DNA of 64,000 bases from Alphaproteobacteria bacterium HGW-Alphaproteobacteria-4 (GTDB lineage: Bacteria; Pseudomonadota; Alphaproteobacteria; Rhodobacterales; Rhodobacteraceae), in contig PHEE01000007.1 of NCBI GenBank assembly GCA_002842855.1, positions 111,195 to 175,194 on the forward strand, given 5' to 3'. Every line of letters begins with the position of its first letter. The stretch's first letter is position 1. Position numbers and translations under genes: made by a program. Positions 35,818 to 44,748 of this stretch are shown here, one piece after another. The notes under the pieces are model-generated. The model was not told the origin of the DNA. It did not search any database and saw only the letters and a list, made by a program, of their open reading frames with translations.

Positions 35818-36366
35818 TCAGAAGCGGAAGCCCGCGCGGATCGAGGCGGTGGTCATCGGGCGGGTGTCGAGGTAAGTATTCGAGCCGTCATCGATATTGC
35901 GTGCCAGCAGTTCGGCACCGACGAAGAAGTTGCGGTTGACCGAATAGTCGATGCCGACGCCATAGTTCAGGCCGTGGAAATCGTAGTCGACGCCGTAGCT
36001 GCGCGAACCGCCAAAGCTGTAGCCCGCCAGCGCATAGACCAGCGCGCTGCCAAAGGTGGTGCCGAAGCGCAGCTTCACGTCGGTAAGGCTGCGCAGGTAG
36101 TTGGAGGGATTGTCCACCGTGACCTCGCCAAGGAAGGTGGCAATTTCGCCGCCCACCGCAAGGCTGCCGAACTGGTAGTTGTAACCGGCGAACAACTGGC
36201 CATTGGTGCCGTTGAACTGGCCTTCGGCCGGGTTCTGGCCGTAATCGCCATGCGAAGCACCGAATGCAGCGCCGACATAGGCGCCGTTCCAGCCCTGCGC
36301 CGCTGCGGCGCCAGCAAGGCTGCTTACTGCGATGGCAGAGGCGACTGCGGTTTTCAGCATTTTCAT
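35818..36366 (-). CDS. outer-membrane beta-barrel protein
   Basis: A 182-residue protein with a Sec signal peptide (about 23 residues, cleaving at AAAAQG) and an eight-stranded barrel pattern: NGAYVGAAFGASHGDYG, TNGQLFAGYNYQFG and alternating aromatics ending in the C-terminal AGFRF. The terminal Phe is the signal for outer-membrane insertion. It resembles the Omp25/OprF-like porin-family barrels of alphaproteobacteria. The start at 36366 has GGGAGTAG upstream, and a promoter with TAGAAT lies at 36397-36402 (minus). The function is structural or unknown. Confidence 0.85.
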   Translation of the reverse strand: MKMLKTAVASAIAVSSLAGAAAAQGWNGAYVGAAFGASHGDYGQNPAEGQFNGTNGQLFAGYNYQFGSLAVGGEIATFLGEVTVDNPSNYLRSLTDVKLRFGTTFGSALVYALAGYSFGGSRSYGVDYDFHGLNYGVGIDYSVNRNFFVGAELLARNIDDGSNTYLDTRPMTTASIRAGFRF

Positions 36367-36396
36367 ACCAGCTACTCCCGATGACGAATCGCGGAA

Positions 36397-36425
36397 ATTC
36401 TAGCACTCATGCGCGCCCCTGTCGC
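36397..36425 (-). promoter_or_regulatory. sigma-70-like promoter of the barrel gene
   Basis: Read on the minus strand, GCGACA (36420-36425) and TAGAAT (36397-36402) are separated by 17 bases. The -10 agrees well with the consensus, the -35 at 4 of 6 positions. Confidence 0.4.
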
Positions 36426-36446
36426 GCACCCGCTGTGATTTTTCGG

Positions 36447-37625
36447 CTACTGTGGCAGGTTTTCCGCAAGCCAGCGCATCATGTTGCCGCCCATAACCTT
36501 GGCGATGACGCGGCGATGCAGGCCGCTGTCGATCAGCGCCTGCGTCAGCACGGCCAGCCGCGAAACATCGAACCCGGTCAGCACCGCACCATCAAAATCG
36601 GACCCGAGCGCCACGTTGTCCTCGCCAAGCTCGATCACGGCCGAAAAGATTGCGTGCGCAACGCCCGCCGGGGTTGCATCGCAGGTGGCCTCGCCCCAGA
36701 ACCCGATGCCCACAATGCCACCCTTGGCCACCACCGCGCGCAGCAGGTCGTCGTCGATGTTGCGCGGGGTTTCGCAATGGCTGCGGATGCCAGTGTGCGA
36801 CACGATCGGGCGGGTGCCCTCGATCGCCAGCACGTCTTCAACCATCTGCGGGCTGGCGTGGGCAAGGTCGATGATCATGCCCTTGGCGACCATCTCGGCC
36901 ACCACTTCGCGGCCAAATTCGGTCAGCCCCGCGCCCTGCCCACCCTCGCCGTGCAAAGACCCGCCAAGCTCGTTGTCGAAGAAATGCGTCAGCCCCATCA
37001 GCCGGAAGCCCGCGTCGTAAAGCCGGTCGAGGTTCTCGATCCTGCCTTCGAGCGCGTGCCCGCCTTCGGCGCCCAGAATGCCGCCAACGATCTTGCTGCC
37101 CGCGTCGCGCGCCGCCAGAACTGCCGCAAGGTCGGCCTTGGTGCGGATCACCCGCAGTTCATCGGGGGCGGCGGCGGCGGTGGCGTTGAGCCGTGCCGCT
37201 TGGTCAAGCGCGCGTTCGACCAGGCTGAACCAGGTGCGCAGGGGCCTGAGTTCACCGATCATCAGCAGCGTGATGTCGTCGGGCGCGTCGGCGGCGTTGG
37301 TTTCGTAGTTCAGGCCGCGCGGGCTTTTGGTGACGGTGGTAAACACCTGCACCGCAACGTTGCCGATCCGCAGGCGCGGCAGGTCCATATGCCCACGGTC
37401 CCAGTGCTGGCGCAGGTCGCGGTCCCACAAGAGCGAGTCCGAGTGCCAATCGCCGATCACCAGACCGTCGTGAAACGCCTGCCCCTCGGGCGCCACTTCC
37501 CACGGGTAGCTGAGCGTGGTGTTCATGCCGCGCTCGGCAATACCCGGCGCCAGCGTGAAGAACGCGACAGCACCCGCCGCCACCAGCACCACCGCGCCGC
37601 CAAGCACCCACCGCCAGATGCGCAT
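36447..37625 (-). CDS. membrane-anchored M19 dipeptidase
   Basis: A 392-residue zinc dipeptidase of family M19 (renal dipeptidase type). An N-terminal anchor (about 6-28) should place it in the periplasm. The first metal motif HXD is in GDWHSDSLLWD; other conserved stretches are GGILGAEGGHALEG (metal-bridging Glu), MGLTHFFDNELGG, IDLAHASPQMVE, PIVSHTGIRS and GSDFDGA. It begins 3 bases after the pepF stop, so the two peptidases are one operon. Confidence 0.92.
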   Translation of the reverse strand: MRIWRWVLGGAVVLVAAGAVAFFTLAPGIAERGMNTTLSYPWEVAPEGQAFHDGLVIGDWHSDSLLWDRDLRQHWDRGHMDLPRLRIGNVAVQVFTTVTKSPRGLNYETNAADAPDDITLLMIGELRPLRTWFSLVERALDQAARLNATAAAAPDELRVIRTKADLAAVLAARDAGSKIVGGILGAEGGHALEGRIENLDRLYDAGFRLMGLTHFFDNELGGSLHGEGGQGAGLTEFGREVVAEMVAKGMIIDLAHASPQMVEDVLAIEGTRPIVSHTGIRSHCETPRNIDDDLLRAVVAKGGIVGIGFWGEATCDATPAGVAHAIFSAVIELGEDNVALGSDFDGAVLTGFDVSRLAVLTQALIDSGLHRRVIAKVMGGNMMRWLAENLPQ

Positions 37626-37628
37626 GCC

Positions 37629-39446
37629 TTAACCCTCCAACGCTTCCAACTCGTCGATCATCGACGCGATCATGCCCAGCCCCTTGTTCCAAAAGGCCGG
37701 GTCCGAGGCATCTAGCCCAAACGGGGCCAGCAGGTCGCGGTGGTGTTTTGACCCACCCGCCTTGAGCATATCGAAATACTTGCTCTGAAAATCGGGCAGC
37801 CCCTCGGCATAGGCCGCATAGAGCGCGTTCACCAGGCCGTCGCCGAAGGCATAGGCGTAAACGTAAAATGGCGAGTGCACGAAATGCGGAATATAAGCCC
37901 AGAAGGTTTCATACCCCGGCATGAACTCGAACACCGGCCCGAGGCTTTCGGCCTGCACGTTCATCCAGAGCGCGTTGATGTCGTCGGGCGTCAGCTCGCC
38001 CTCGGCGCGGGCGGCATGCAGCTTGCATTCGAAATCGTAGAAGGCGATCTGGCGGACCACGGTGTTGATCATGTCTTCCACCTTGCCCGCCAGCAGTTGC
38101 TTGCGCTCGGCGGGCGATTTCGCGGCGTCGAGCAGGCGCTGGAAGGTCAGCATCTCGCCAAAGACGCTGGCGGTTTCGGCCACGGTCAGCGGCGTGGCGG
38201 CCAGCGTTTCGCCCTGCGGCGCGGCCAGCACCTGATGCACGCCATGCCCCAGTTCATGCGCCAGCGTCATCACATCGCGCGGCTTGCCAAGGTAGTTGAG
38301 CAGCACATAGGGGTGCACGTTGGTCACCGTGGGGTGGGCAAAGGCGCCGGGTGCCTTGCCGGGCTTCACCCCCGCGTCGATCCAGCCGCGGTCAAAGAAC
38401 GGTTCCGCGATCTTCGCCATTTCCGGCGAAAAGCCCGCGTAGGCGCCAAGCACGGTTGCGCGCGCTTCTTCCCAGCCGATCACCCGCGGTGCCTCGGTCG
38501 GCAGCGGTGCGTTGCGATCCCAGATCTGCAGCTTTTCAAGCCCCAGCCACCGGGCCTTGAGCGCGTAATAGCGGTGCGAAAGCTTCGGATAGGCCGCGAC
38601 CACGGCGTTGCGCAGCGCCTCGACCACCTCGGGTTCGACATGGTTGGAAAGGTGGCGGGAAAACTGCGGGCTGGGCATCTTGCGCCAGCGGTCTTCGATC
38701 TGCTTTTCCTTGGCGAGCGTATTGTGAACCCGCGAAAAAAGCTTCAGCTCGGCGCCGAAACCCGCCGCCAGCGCCCGCGCCCCGGCCTCGCGGCGGGCGC
38801 GGTCATGGTCGGTCAAAAGGTCAAGCGTTGCCTCAAGGCTCAGGCTTTCGCCTGCCACGTCAAAGGTCATGCCCGCCAGTTGTTCGTCGAACAGCCGGTT
38901 CCACGCGGCGGCACCCACCACCGACTGGTCGTGCAGGAAATGCTCCAGCTCATCGGAAAGCTGATAGGGGCGCATCGCGCGCAGGCGGTCGAAGGCGGGC
39001 TTGAAGCGCGCCACGGCGGGGTCGGCAAAGACCGATTGATAGCGCGCCTCGTCGATCCGGTTGAATTCGAGCCCGAAGAACACCAACGGGGTGGTGAAAT
39101 CGGTGATACGGTCTTGCAGGTCGGCCATCTGCTTGGCGCGGGCCGGATCAAGCGTGTTCTGGTAGTAGCGCAGCCCCGCATAAGACATCAGCCGCCCGGC
39201 GATGTTTTCGATCGCCTCGTTGCGGGCGATGCAGTCGGCCATGCCCGCCGCGTCAAGCGTGGCAAGCTTGCCTTCGTAATCTGCGGCAAAGCTGGCGCAG
39301 GCAGTTTCAAGCCAGCCCATGTCGCGGGCGATCTCGGGGGCGTCAGGGGCCGTGTAGAGATCTGACAGATCCCACTCGGGCAAGGCTCCAAAGGTGTTGT
39401 GACCGGTGGCCAGGGTTGCGGCGTGGACAGGGCGGGGCAGGGGCAT
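37629..39446 (-). CDS. pepF: oligoendopeptidase F (M3 family)
   Basis: A 605-residue cytosolic zinc metalloendopeptidase cutting short peptides. The zinc site HELGH lies in TLAHELGHGVHQVLA (about residue 393), with the third ligand Glu in the downstream helix (VAETASVFGEML). The N-terminal PEWDLSDLYTAPDA and C-terminal tracts match PepF. The start at 39446 has GAGGA upstream. Together with the M19 enzyme it breaks down oligopeptides stepwise; it diverges from the Anbu operon at 39678. Confidence 0.93.
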   Translation of the reverse strand: MPLPRPVHAATLATGHNTFGALPEWDLSDLYTAPDAPEIARDMGWLETACASFAADYEGKLATLDAAGMADCIARNEAIENIAGRLMSYAGLRYYQNTLDPARAKQMADLQDRITDFTTPLVFFGLEFNRIDEARYQSVFADPAVARFKPAFDRLRAMRPYQLSDELEHFLHDQSVVGAAAWNRLFDEQLAGMTFDVAGESLSLEATLDLLTDHDRARREAGARALAAGFGAELKLFSRVHNTLAKEKQIEDRWRKMPSPQFSRHLSNHVEPEVVEALRNAVVAAYPKLSHRYYALKARWLGLEKLQIWDRNAPLPTEAPRVIGWEEARATVLGAYAGFSPEMAKIAEPFFDRGWIDAGVKPGKAPGAFAHPTVTNVHPYVLLNYLGKPRDVMTLAHELGHGVHQVLAAPQGETLAATPLTVAETASVFGEMLTFQRLLDAAKSPAERKQLLAGKVEDMINTVVRQIAFYDFECKLHAARAEGELTPDDINALWMNVQAESLGPVFEFMPGYETFWAYIPHFVHSPFYVYAYAFGDGLVNALYAAYAEGLPDFQSKYFDMLKAGGSKHHRDLLAPFGLDASDPAFWNKGLGMIASMIDELEALEG

Positions 39447-39677
39447 GGCGTCCTCGTAAAGTTTGTTCGGCCCAGATAGGCGCTTGGCGCGGGGGCGCGC
39501 AAGGGGTGAGGCGGCAGGTGCAAATCGACCGATGCTGTGCTGGCCGCCGCTTTTTTGTGCAAGCGCCCCAAGTATCGCCGGTCGGATGCCTGGTCGCGAT
39601 GCCCGCCTCGGCTGTGTGCTTCCCCTGTTCGGTGGCGTTGCCTAGACTTTGCCCAGCGGCCGGGGGAATCAGCCATC

Positions 39678-41093
39678 ATGGCGACCGAATATTTCAACGA
39701 GATGTATCACGGCGATCAGGTGCGCCCGCCCTATGCACGGCTGGAAGACTGGATGCGCGCCATGCCCGCCGAGTTTCGCGCCATGAAACAGGCCGAGGCC
39801 GAGGCGCTGTTTCGCCGCATCGGCATAACCTTCGCGGTTTACGGCGAGGGCGGCGACCCCGACCGCCTGATCCCCTTCGACATGTTCCCGCGCGTCTTCA
39901 CCCAGTCCGAATGGCGCCGGCTGGAACGCGGCATCAAGCAGCGGGCCCGTGCACTCAACGCCTTTCTGCTCGATGTCTACGGGCGCGGCGAGATCATCCG
40001 CGCGGGCCGGGTGCCCGCCCGCCTCGTCTACCAGAACGCCGCTTATGAGCGCGCCGTGGCGGGCTTTACCCCGCCGCGCGGGGTCTACAGCCATATTGTT
40101 GGTATCGACCTCGTGCGCACCGGGCCGGACGATTTTTTTGTGCTGGAAGATAACTGCCGCACCCCATCAGGGGTCAGCTACATGCTGGAAAACCGCGAGA
40201 TCATGATGCGGATGTTCCCCGCGCTGTTTCGTGAAAACCGGATCGAACCGGTTGATGGCTACCCCGGCCTGTTGCGCCGCACGCTGGCATCGGTCGCCCC
40301 GGCGAAATGCGAGGGCGAACCGGTGGTGGCGATATTGACCCCGGGGCATTTCAACAGCGCTTATTACGAGCATTCGTTTCTTGCCGATCTGATGGGGGTG
40401 GAACTGGTCGAGGGCGCCGACCTGTTCGTGGAAGGCGGCTTTGTCTGGATGCGCACCACCGAGGGGCCGAAGCGGGTGGATGTCATTTACCGCCGCATCG
40501 ACGACGCCTATCTTGACCCGTTGTGCTTTCGCCCCGATTCGATGCTGGGCGTGCCGGGGCTGATGGATGTCTATCGCTCGGGCGGCGTGACCATTGCCTC
40601 GGCACCGGGGGCAGGGGTGGCGGATGACAAGGCGATCTACACCTTTGTGCCCGAGATGATCCGCTTTTACCTTGGCGAAGAGCCGGTGCTGCTAAACGTG
40701 CCGACCTGGCAATGTGCCAAGGCGGATGACCTGAACTATGTGCTCGATCAACTGAGCGAGCTGGTGGTGAAAGAGGTGCACGGTTCGGGCGGCTACGGCA
40801 TGCTGGTGGGGCCGCGCGCCAGCAAGGCACAGATCGAGGCGTTTCGGGCGCGGCTGGTCGCCAACCCCGCAGGCTACATCGCCCAGCCGACACTGGCGCT
40901 TTCGACCACACCCACTTTCGTCAACGAGGGCATCGCGCCGCGCCATGTCGATCTGCGCCCCTACTGCCTGGTAGGCGAGCGCATCGAGCTGGTGCCGGGC
41001 GGCCTGACACGGGTGGCGCTGACCGAAGGCTCGCTGGTCGTGAACTCGTCACAAGGGGGCGGCGTGAAAGACACCTGGGTTCTGGCGGAGTGA
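39678..41093 (+). CDS. circularly permuted type 2 ATP-grasp protein of the Anbu operon
   Basis: A 471-residue enzyme of the permuted ATP-grasp family (DUF404/407), predicted to ligate an amine to a carboxylate, probably on peptides. Visible features include PFDMFPRVFTQSEWRRLERG, the metal/ATP region VGIDLVRTGPDDFFVLEDN (about residue 145) with RTPSGVSYMLENRE, and VVKEVHGSGGYGMLVG. The C-terminus has GGLTRVALTEGSLVVNSSQG. The start MATEYFNEMY at 39678 is the family start; an earlier in-frame codon at 39537 adds 47 unrelated residues. It leads the four-gene operon ending with Anbu. Confidence 0.92.
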   Translation: MATEYFNEMYHGDQVRPPYARLEDWMRAMPAEFRAMKQAEAEALFRRIGITFAVYGEGGDPDRLIPFDMFPRVFTQSEWRRLERGIKQRARALNAFLLDVYGRGEIIRAGRVPARLVYQNAAYERAVAGFTPPRGVYSHIVGIDLVRTGPDDFFVLEDNCRTPSGVSYMLENREIMMRMFPALFRENRIEPVDGYPGLLRRTLASVAPAKCEGEPVVAILTPGHFNSAYYEHSFLADLMGVELVEGADLFVEGGFVWMRTTEGPKRVDVIYRRIDDAYLDPLCFRPDSMLGVPGLMDVYRSGGVTIASAPGAGVADDKAIYTFVPEMIRFYLGEEPVLLNVPTWQCAKADDLNYVLDQLSELVVKEVHGSGGYGMLVGPRASKAQIEAFRARLVANPAGYIAQPTLALSTTPTFVNEGIAPRHVDLRPYCLVGERIELVPGGLTRVALTEGSLVVNSSQGGGVKDTWVLAE

Positions 41094-41097
41094 CGCG

Positions 41098-42051
41098 ATG
41101 CTGAGCCGCACGGCGGAAAACCTGTTCTGGATCGCGCGCTATATCGAGCGCGCCGAAACCATGGCGCGGCTGCTTGAGGTGGGGGCGCGCATTGCGTTGA
41201 TGCCGCAGGCCGGGCACGGCTACCGCAACGAATGGGAAAGCCTGCTGCGTGCCTCGGGCACCGCCTCGGGGTTTGCGCTCAAATACGGCGACCCGGTGCA
41301 GCGCAATATCGAGAGCTTTCTGTTCTTTGACCGCGACAACCCCTCGTCAGTCGCCTCGTGTCTTGAGCGCGCGCGCGAAAATGGCCGTATTGTGCGCACC
41401 GCACTGACCACGCAGGTATGGGATGCGCTTAACACCGCGTTTCAGGAAATGCGCGGGCTGGAACGTGTGCCGCGATCTGAACTGGAACTGAGCCGCCTGA
41501 CCGAATGGACCCTGCGCCATACCGCGATGCTGCGTGGCGCCATCGACGCCTCGCTTTTGCGCAACGACGGCTACGAATATCTTGGCCTCGGCTTTGCGCT
41601 CGAACGCGCCGATAACACCGCGCGGCTTTTGGATGTGAAATACTATGTGTTGCTGCCGCGGGTCGATTTTGTCGGTTCAGGCCTCGACAACTACCAATGG
41701 CAGACGCTCTTGCGCGCGCTTTCCTCGCACCGCGCCTTTCACTGGGCTTATGGCGGCGAGATTACCGCGGGCAAGATCGCGCATTTCCTGATCCTTAACC
41801 GCCAGAGCCCGCGCTCGCTGGTCACCGCAACGGGCGCCGCGGTGACCCATCTCGATGGGCTGGCGCGCGCCTACGGGCGCGCAGGTCCGGTGCAGACCCG
41901 AGCCCGTGCGCTGCACGAGGCACTGGAAAAAACCACGGTCGAAGAGGTGTTCGAGGAAGGCCTGCACGAGTTTCTGACCCGTTTTGTGCGGGATGTCTCG
42001 GGCCTCGCGGTGATGGTGCAGGCAAGTTATCTGAGCGGAGAGGCGCGATGA
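41098..42051 (+). CDS. alpha-E domain protein of the Anbu operon
   Basis: A 317-residue, all-helical protein of the alpha-E (DUF403) family, which occurs with ATP-grasp and transglutaminase-like partners. The opening LSRTAENLFWIARYIERAET, then ARLLDVKYYVLLPR in the middle are diagnostic. It has no known activity; it may be a scaffold or a partner of the ATP-grasp protein. It starts 4 bases after the previous stop, and its own stop overlaps the next ATG (ATGA). Confidence 0.92.
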   Translation: MLSRTAENLFWIARYIERAETMARLLEVGARIALMPQAGHGYRNEWESLLRASGTASGFALKYGDPVQRNIESFLFFDRDNPSSVASCLERARENGRIVRTALTTQVWDALNTAFQEMRGLERVPRSELELSRLTEWTLRHTAMLRGAIDASLLRNDGYEYLGLGFALERADNTARLLDVKYYVLLPRVDFVGSGLDNYQWQTLLRALSSHRAFHWAYGGEITAGKIAHFLILNRQSPRSLVTATGAAVTHLDGLARAYGRAGPVQTRARALHEALEKTTVEEVFEEGLHEFLTRFVRDVSGLAVMVQASYLSGEAR

Positions 42052-42860
42052 TCCTGACCGTCAGCCATGCCACCACCTACCGCTACTCGGCGCCAATGCG
42101 CGGCGCGGTGCAAAGCCTGCGCCTGTTTCCGGCCCGGTTCGAGGGGCAGAATGTGCTCGACTGGCAGGTTGAGGTGCCCAGCGGTATTCGCGGCGGCAGT
42201 TTTCGCGATGGCGCGGGTGACAAGATCGAGGGTTGGTCGCTGCGCGGGCCGATCACCGAGGTCAGCGTGCATGTTTCGGGCCGGGTCGAAACGCAAGATC
42301 TGCACGGGGTTTTGCGCGGCCACCGCGAGGTGGTGCCCGCCGCCGCCTACCTGCGCACCAGCCCGCCGACCGAGGCCGACGCCGCTTTGAGCGATTTGGC
42401 GGTTGCCGCAGGGGCGGGGGCACAGGATTTGCTCGACCGCGCGCACCGGCTTGCGGCGGCGGTGACGGCGGCAATCGTCTACCGCCCCGGTGTGACCCAT
42501 GAACACACCACGGCAGCCGAGGCGCTGGCGCTGGGCGAAGGTGTCTGCCAGGACCACGCGCATGCACTGATCGCGGCGGCGCATGTGCTCGACATGCCGG
42601 CGCGCTATGTTTCGGGCTATCTCTTTTCGGATGCGCAGGGGGCGGCGCACGAAGCCGCCCACGCCTGGGCCGAGCTGTGGGTCGAGGGCCTCGGCTGGGT
42701 CGGGTTCGATGCCGCCAATGCCTGCTGCCCCGATGCACGCTACATCCGGCTTGGTTCGGGGTTCGATGCGCGCGACGCGGCCCCCATTCGGGGGCTGGCG
42801 CTGGGCGAGGGGCTTGAAAGCCTCGACGTTGCGGTTGCAGTCGGGCAGGCGCAGCAATAA
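42048..42860 (+). CDS. transglutaminase-like protein of the Anbu operon
   Basis: A 270-residue cysteine peptidase/transglutaminase-fold protein. An N-terminal strand-rich domain (SHATTYRYSAPMRGAVQSLR) is typical of the bacterial subfamily. The catalytic triad is complete: Cys167 in GEGVCQDHAHALI, His205 in EAAHAWAELWV and Asp221 in GWVGFDAANA. It could cut or form isopeptide bonds made by the ATP-grasp enzyme. Both ends are tightly packed in the operon. Confidence 0.92.
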   Translation: MILTVSHATTYRYSAPMRGAVQSLRLFPARFEGQNVLDWQVEVPSGIRGGSFRDGAGDKIEGWSLRGPITEVSVHVSGRVETQDLHGVLRGHREVVPAAAYLRTSPPTEADAALSDLAVAAGAGAQDLLDRAHRLAAAVTAAIVYRPGVTHEHTTAAEALALGEGVCQDHAHALIAAAHVLDMPARYVSGYLFSDAQGAAHEAAHAWAELWVEGLGWVGFDAANACCPDARYIRLGSGFDARDAAPIRGLALGEGLESLDVAVAVGQAQQ

Positions 42861-42892
42861 CGTCACGCGACACCGGAGCCGGGAGGTATCGG

Positions 42893-43618
42893 ATGACCTA
42901 TTGCGTGGGGCTGTTGCTGGATGCAGGCATGGTGCTGCTATCGGACACGCGCACCAATGCCGGGCTCGACAATATCGCCACCTACACCAAGATGTTCGCC
43001 TTTGAAAAGCCGGGCGAGCGGGTGGTGACGATTCTGACCGCTGGCAGCCTTTCGGTCACGCAAACCACCATGGCGCGGCTGCGCGAGGCGATCGAGGCGC
43101 CCGAGGCGAGCGCGGAAAGCTCGATCATGCTGGCCCCAACCATGCTCAAGGTGGCCGAAATCGTGGGCAACACCCTGGCGGGGGTGCGCAGCGACATCGA
43201 GGGCAAGATGAACGCGGCCAAGGTTACCGCCACCGCCTCGATGATCCTGGCGGGGCAGCGCGCGGGTGGCACCATGCGGCTGTTCCTGATCTACCCCGAG
43301 GGCAATTTCATCGAGGCAACCGAAGATACGCCGTTCCTGCAAATCGGTGAGCACAAGTATGGCAAGCCGATACTCGACCGCGTGGTGAACCCTGCAACCA
43401 GCCTTGCCGACGCGCAAAAGGCGGTGCTGCTGTCAATGGACAGCACGCTGCGCTCGAACCTGTCGGTGGGCATGCCGCTTGATCTGGCGGTGATCGAACG
43501 CGATGCCTGCCGTGTTACCATGCGGCGCCGGATCGAGGCGGGCGACGCCGATTTTGCCGCGATGAGCGAGGCCTGGTCCCAGGCGCTGCGCGACGGCTTT
43601 GCCCGCATCGCGCTTTGA
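42893..43618 (+). CDS. Anbu proteasome-type peptidase
   Basis: A 241-residue member of the Anbu (ancestral beta subunit) family, related to HslV and the 20S proteasome. After the initiator Met the sequence is TYCVGLLLDAGMVLLSDTRT, giving Thr2 as the N-terminal nucleophile and the Asp of LLSDTRTN as the helper residue. Anbu forms large rings, but no unfoldase partner is encoded in the operon. The ribosome site is GGGAGGTATCGG. The tail (MRRRIEAGDADFAAMSEAW) is typical. A GGATATTT element follows the stop. Confidence 0.93.
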   Translation: MTYCVGLLLDAGMVLLSDTRTNAGLDNIATYTKMFAFEKPGERVVTILTAGSLSVTQTTMARLREAIEAPEASAESSIMLAPTMLKVAEIVGNTLAGVRSDIEGKMNAAKVTATASMILAGQRAGGTMRLFLIYPEGNFIEATEDTPFLQIGEHKYGKPILDRVVNPATSLADAQKAVLLSMDSTLRSNLSVGMPLDLAVIERDACRVTMRRRIEAGDADFAAMSEAWSQALRDGFARIAL

Positions 43619-43628
43619 GGCGGCGCAG

Positions 43629-43660
43629 GCCTCCGGCGGGGATATTTGTTTCCAAGGCAG
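43629..43660 (+). repeat. GGATATTT dispersed element after the Anbu gene
   Basis: GCCTCCGGCGGGGATATTT (43629-43647) followed by TTTCCAAGGCA (43649-43659). The 19-base core is identical to the copy at 26689-26707 (minus strand). It lies 10 bases after the Anbu stop. Confidence 0.6.
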
Positions 43661-43819
43661 GGCACAGGCCGGTGCGCGCGGTTGGGCCGCGTCTAATTTG
43701 GGCAACAGCCGCGAATATTTATCGCCGCGAACTTGCCCGCAACTGTGCCCGGCGGTATCGAGGGCGGGTTGATGTTATTGCGCGCCAACGCAGAGGGCGC
43801 CGCTGCAAAGGAACCTCGC

Positions 43820-44665
43820 ATGACCATTTTGAAGAATGCATCGCTGGCGCTCGCACTGGCCGGGTTCGCCGCCGTATCGGGTGCGCAGGCGCAGGGCTTT
43901 GCGGGGTCGGTTGAAGGCGGTTTCCAGATGACCGACCGCACCAACACCGCCAACAACATCGTCAACAGCCCTTATTTCGGCGGCTATCTGGCCGGATACG
44001 GCAGCCTTGGGCTGGGCCGCGTGGCGCTGGCCTTTGATGGCCGGGGCGAGTTCACCTATGACCGCGGCTACGACAATGTGCTGGCAACCGGGCCGCTGCA
44101 TACAGGCGTGGTCGGCGCGCGGGCGGGCACGCGCCTTGGCAACATCTACGTCGGCGCCTTCGCGGGGATCGGGTTCTTTGATGGCCGCGATTCGGACCAG
44201 CCGATGCGCGGCTCGATCTACGGCATCGAGACCGAGTATTTCCTGCCCGGCGGCGGCTCGCTTTATGCGCAACTGGGGCAGGCGCGGGCGATCGGCTCGG
44301 ATGCCGCGGACAACGAATTTGACGGCATCGACTACAAGATCGGGGCGCTTTTTCCGGTGAACGCGAAATCCACCGTCGAGATCAGCGCCGAGCACGCGAT
44401 TTCAAGCCAGTGCTTTCAGGATTGCGGCGATCTGGGCCGCAACGTGGTGTTCGGGCTTGAGGGGGTGCGCCGCCTGACCGACCGGATCGATCTGGTCGGC
44501 ACCATCGATTACGCGCATGTCACCACCAACGCCAAGGCCACCCACGCCACCTCGATGGATGTGTTCGTGGGCATCCGGGTGCCGCTTGGCGCCCGCCCGA
44601 CCAGCGCGCTGCGCACCCCGATGGCGGCCTTCCAGGCCGCAAGCTGGATGCATCCGACGGACTGA
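43820..44665 (+). CDS. outer-membrane or periplasmic beta-barrel-like protein
   Basis: A 281-residue protein with a Sec signal peptide (about 24 residues, cleaving at AQAQGF). The mature part has many barrel-like strands (YFGGYLAGYGSLGLGRVALA, IYVGAFAGIGFFDGRD) but no terminal Phe. A Cys pair lies in SSQCFQDCGDL. I do not recognise a specific family; a porin or adhesin-like barrel is likely. The ATG at 43820 is preceded by AAGGAACCTCGC. A strong terminator follows. Confidence 0.6.
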   Translation: MTILKNASLALALAGFAAVSGAQAQGFAGSVEGGFQMTDRTNTANNIVNSPYFGGYLAGYGSLGLGRVALAFDGRGEFTYDRGYDNVLATGPLHTGVVGARAGTRLGNIYVGAFAGIGFFDGRDSDQPMRGSIYGIETEYFLPGGGSLYAQLGQARAIGSDAADNEFDGIDYKIGALFPVNAKSTVEISAEHAISSQCFQDCGDLGRNVVFGLEGVRRLTDRIDLVGTIDYAHVTTNAKATHATSMDVFVGIRVPLGARPTSALRTPMAAFQAASWMHPTD

Positions 44666-44685
44666 TTGGGCTGTTCCGTGACCCG

Positions 44686-44714
44686 AAAAAGGCCCCCGAC
44701 CGGGGGCCTTTTTT
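44686..44714 (+). terminator. rho-independent terminator
   Basis: GGCCCCC (44691-44697) pairs with GGGGGCC (44702-44708) with loop GACC, extended by A5/T5 pairs, and ends in TTTTTT. It follows the barrel gene by 20 bases and may also serve the convergent TspO-like gene. Confidence 0.9.
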
Positions 44715-44748
44715 GTTGGCGCGGCGCGGCGCGGCGCGGGCGGTGGTG

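Noticed and set aside
37875..39365. 496-codon plus-strand frame opposite pepF
   Set aside because: Antisense shadow; composition biased to Arg, His and Gln and no recognisable domain.
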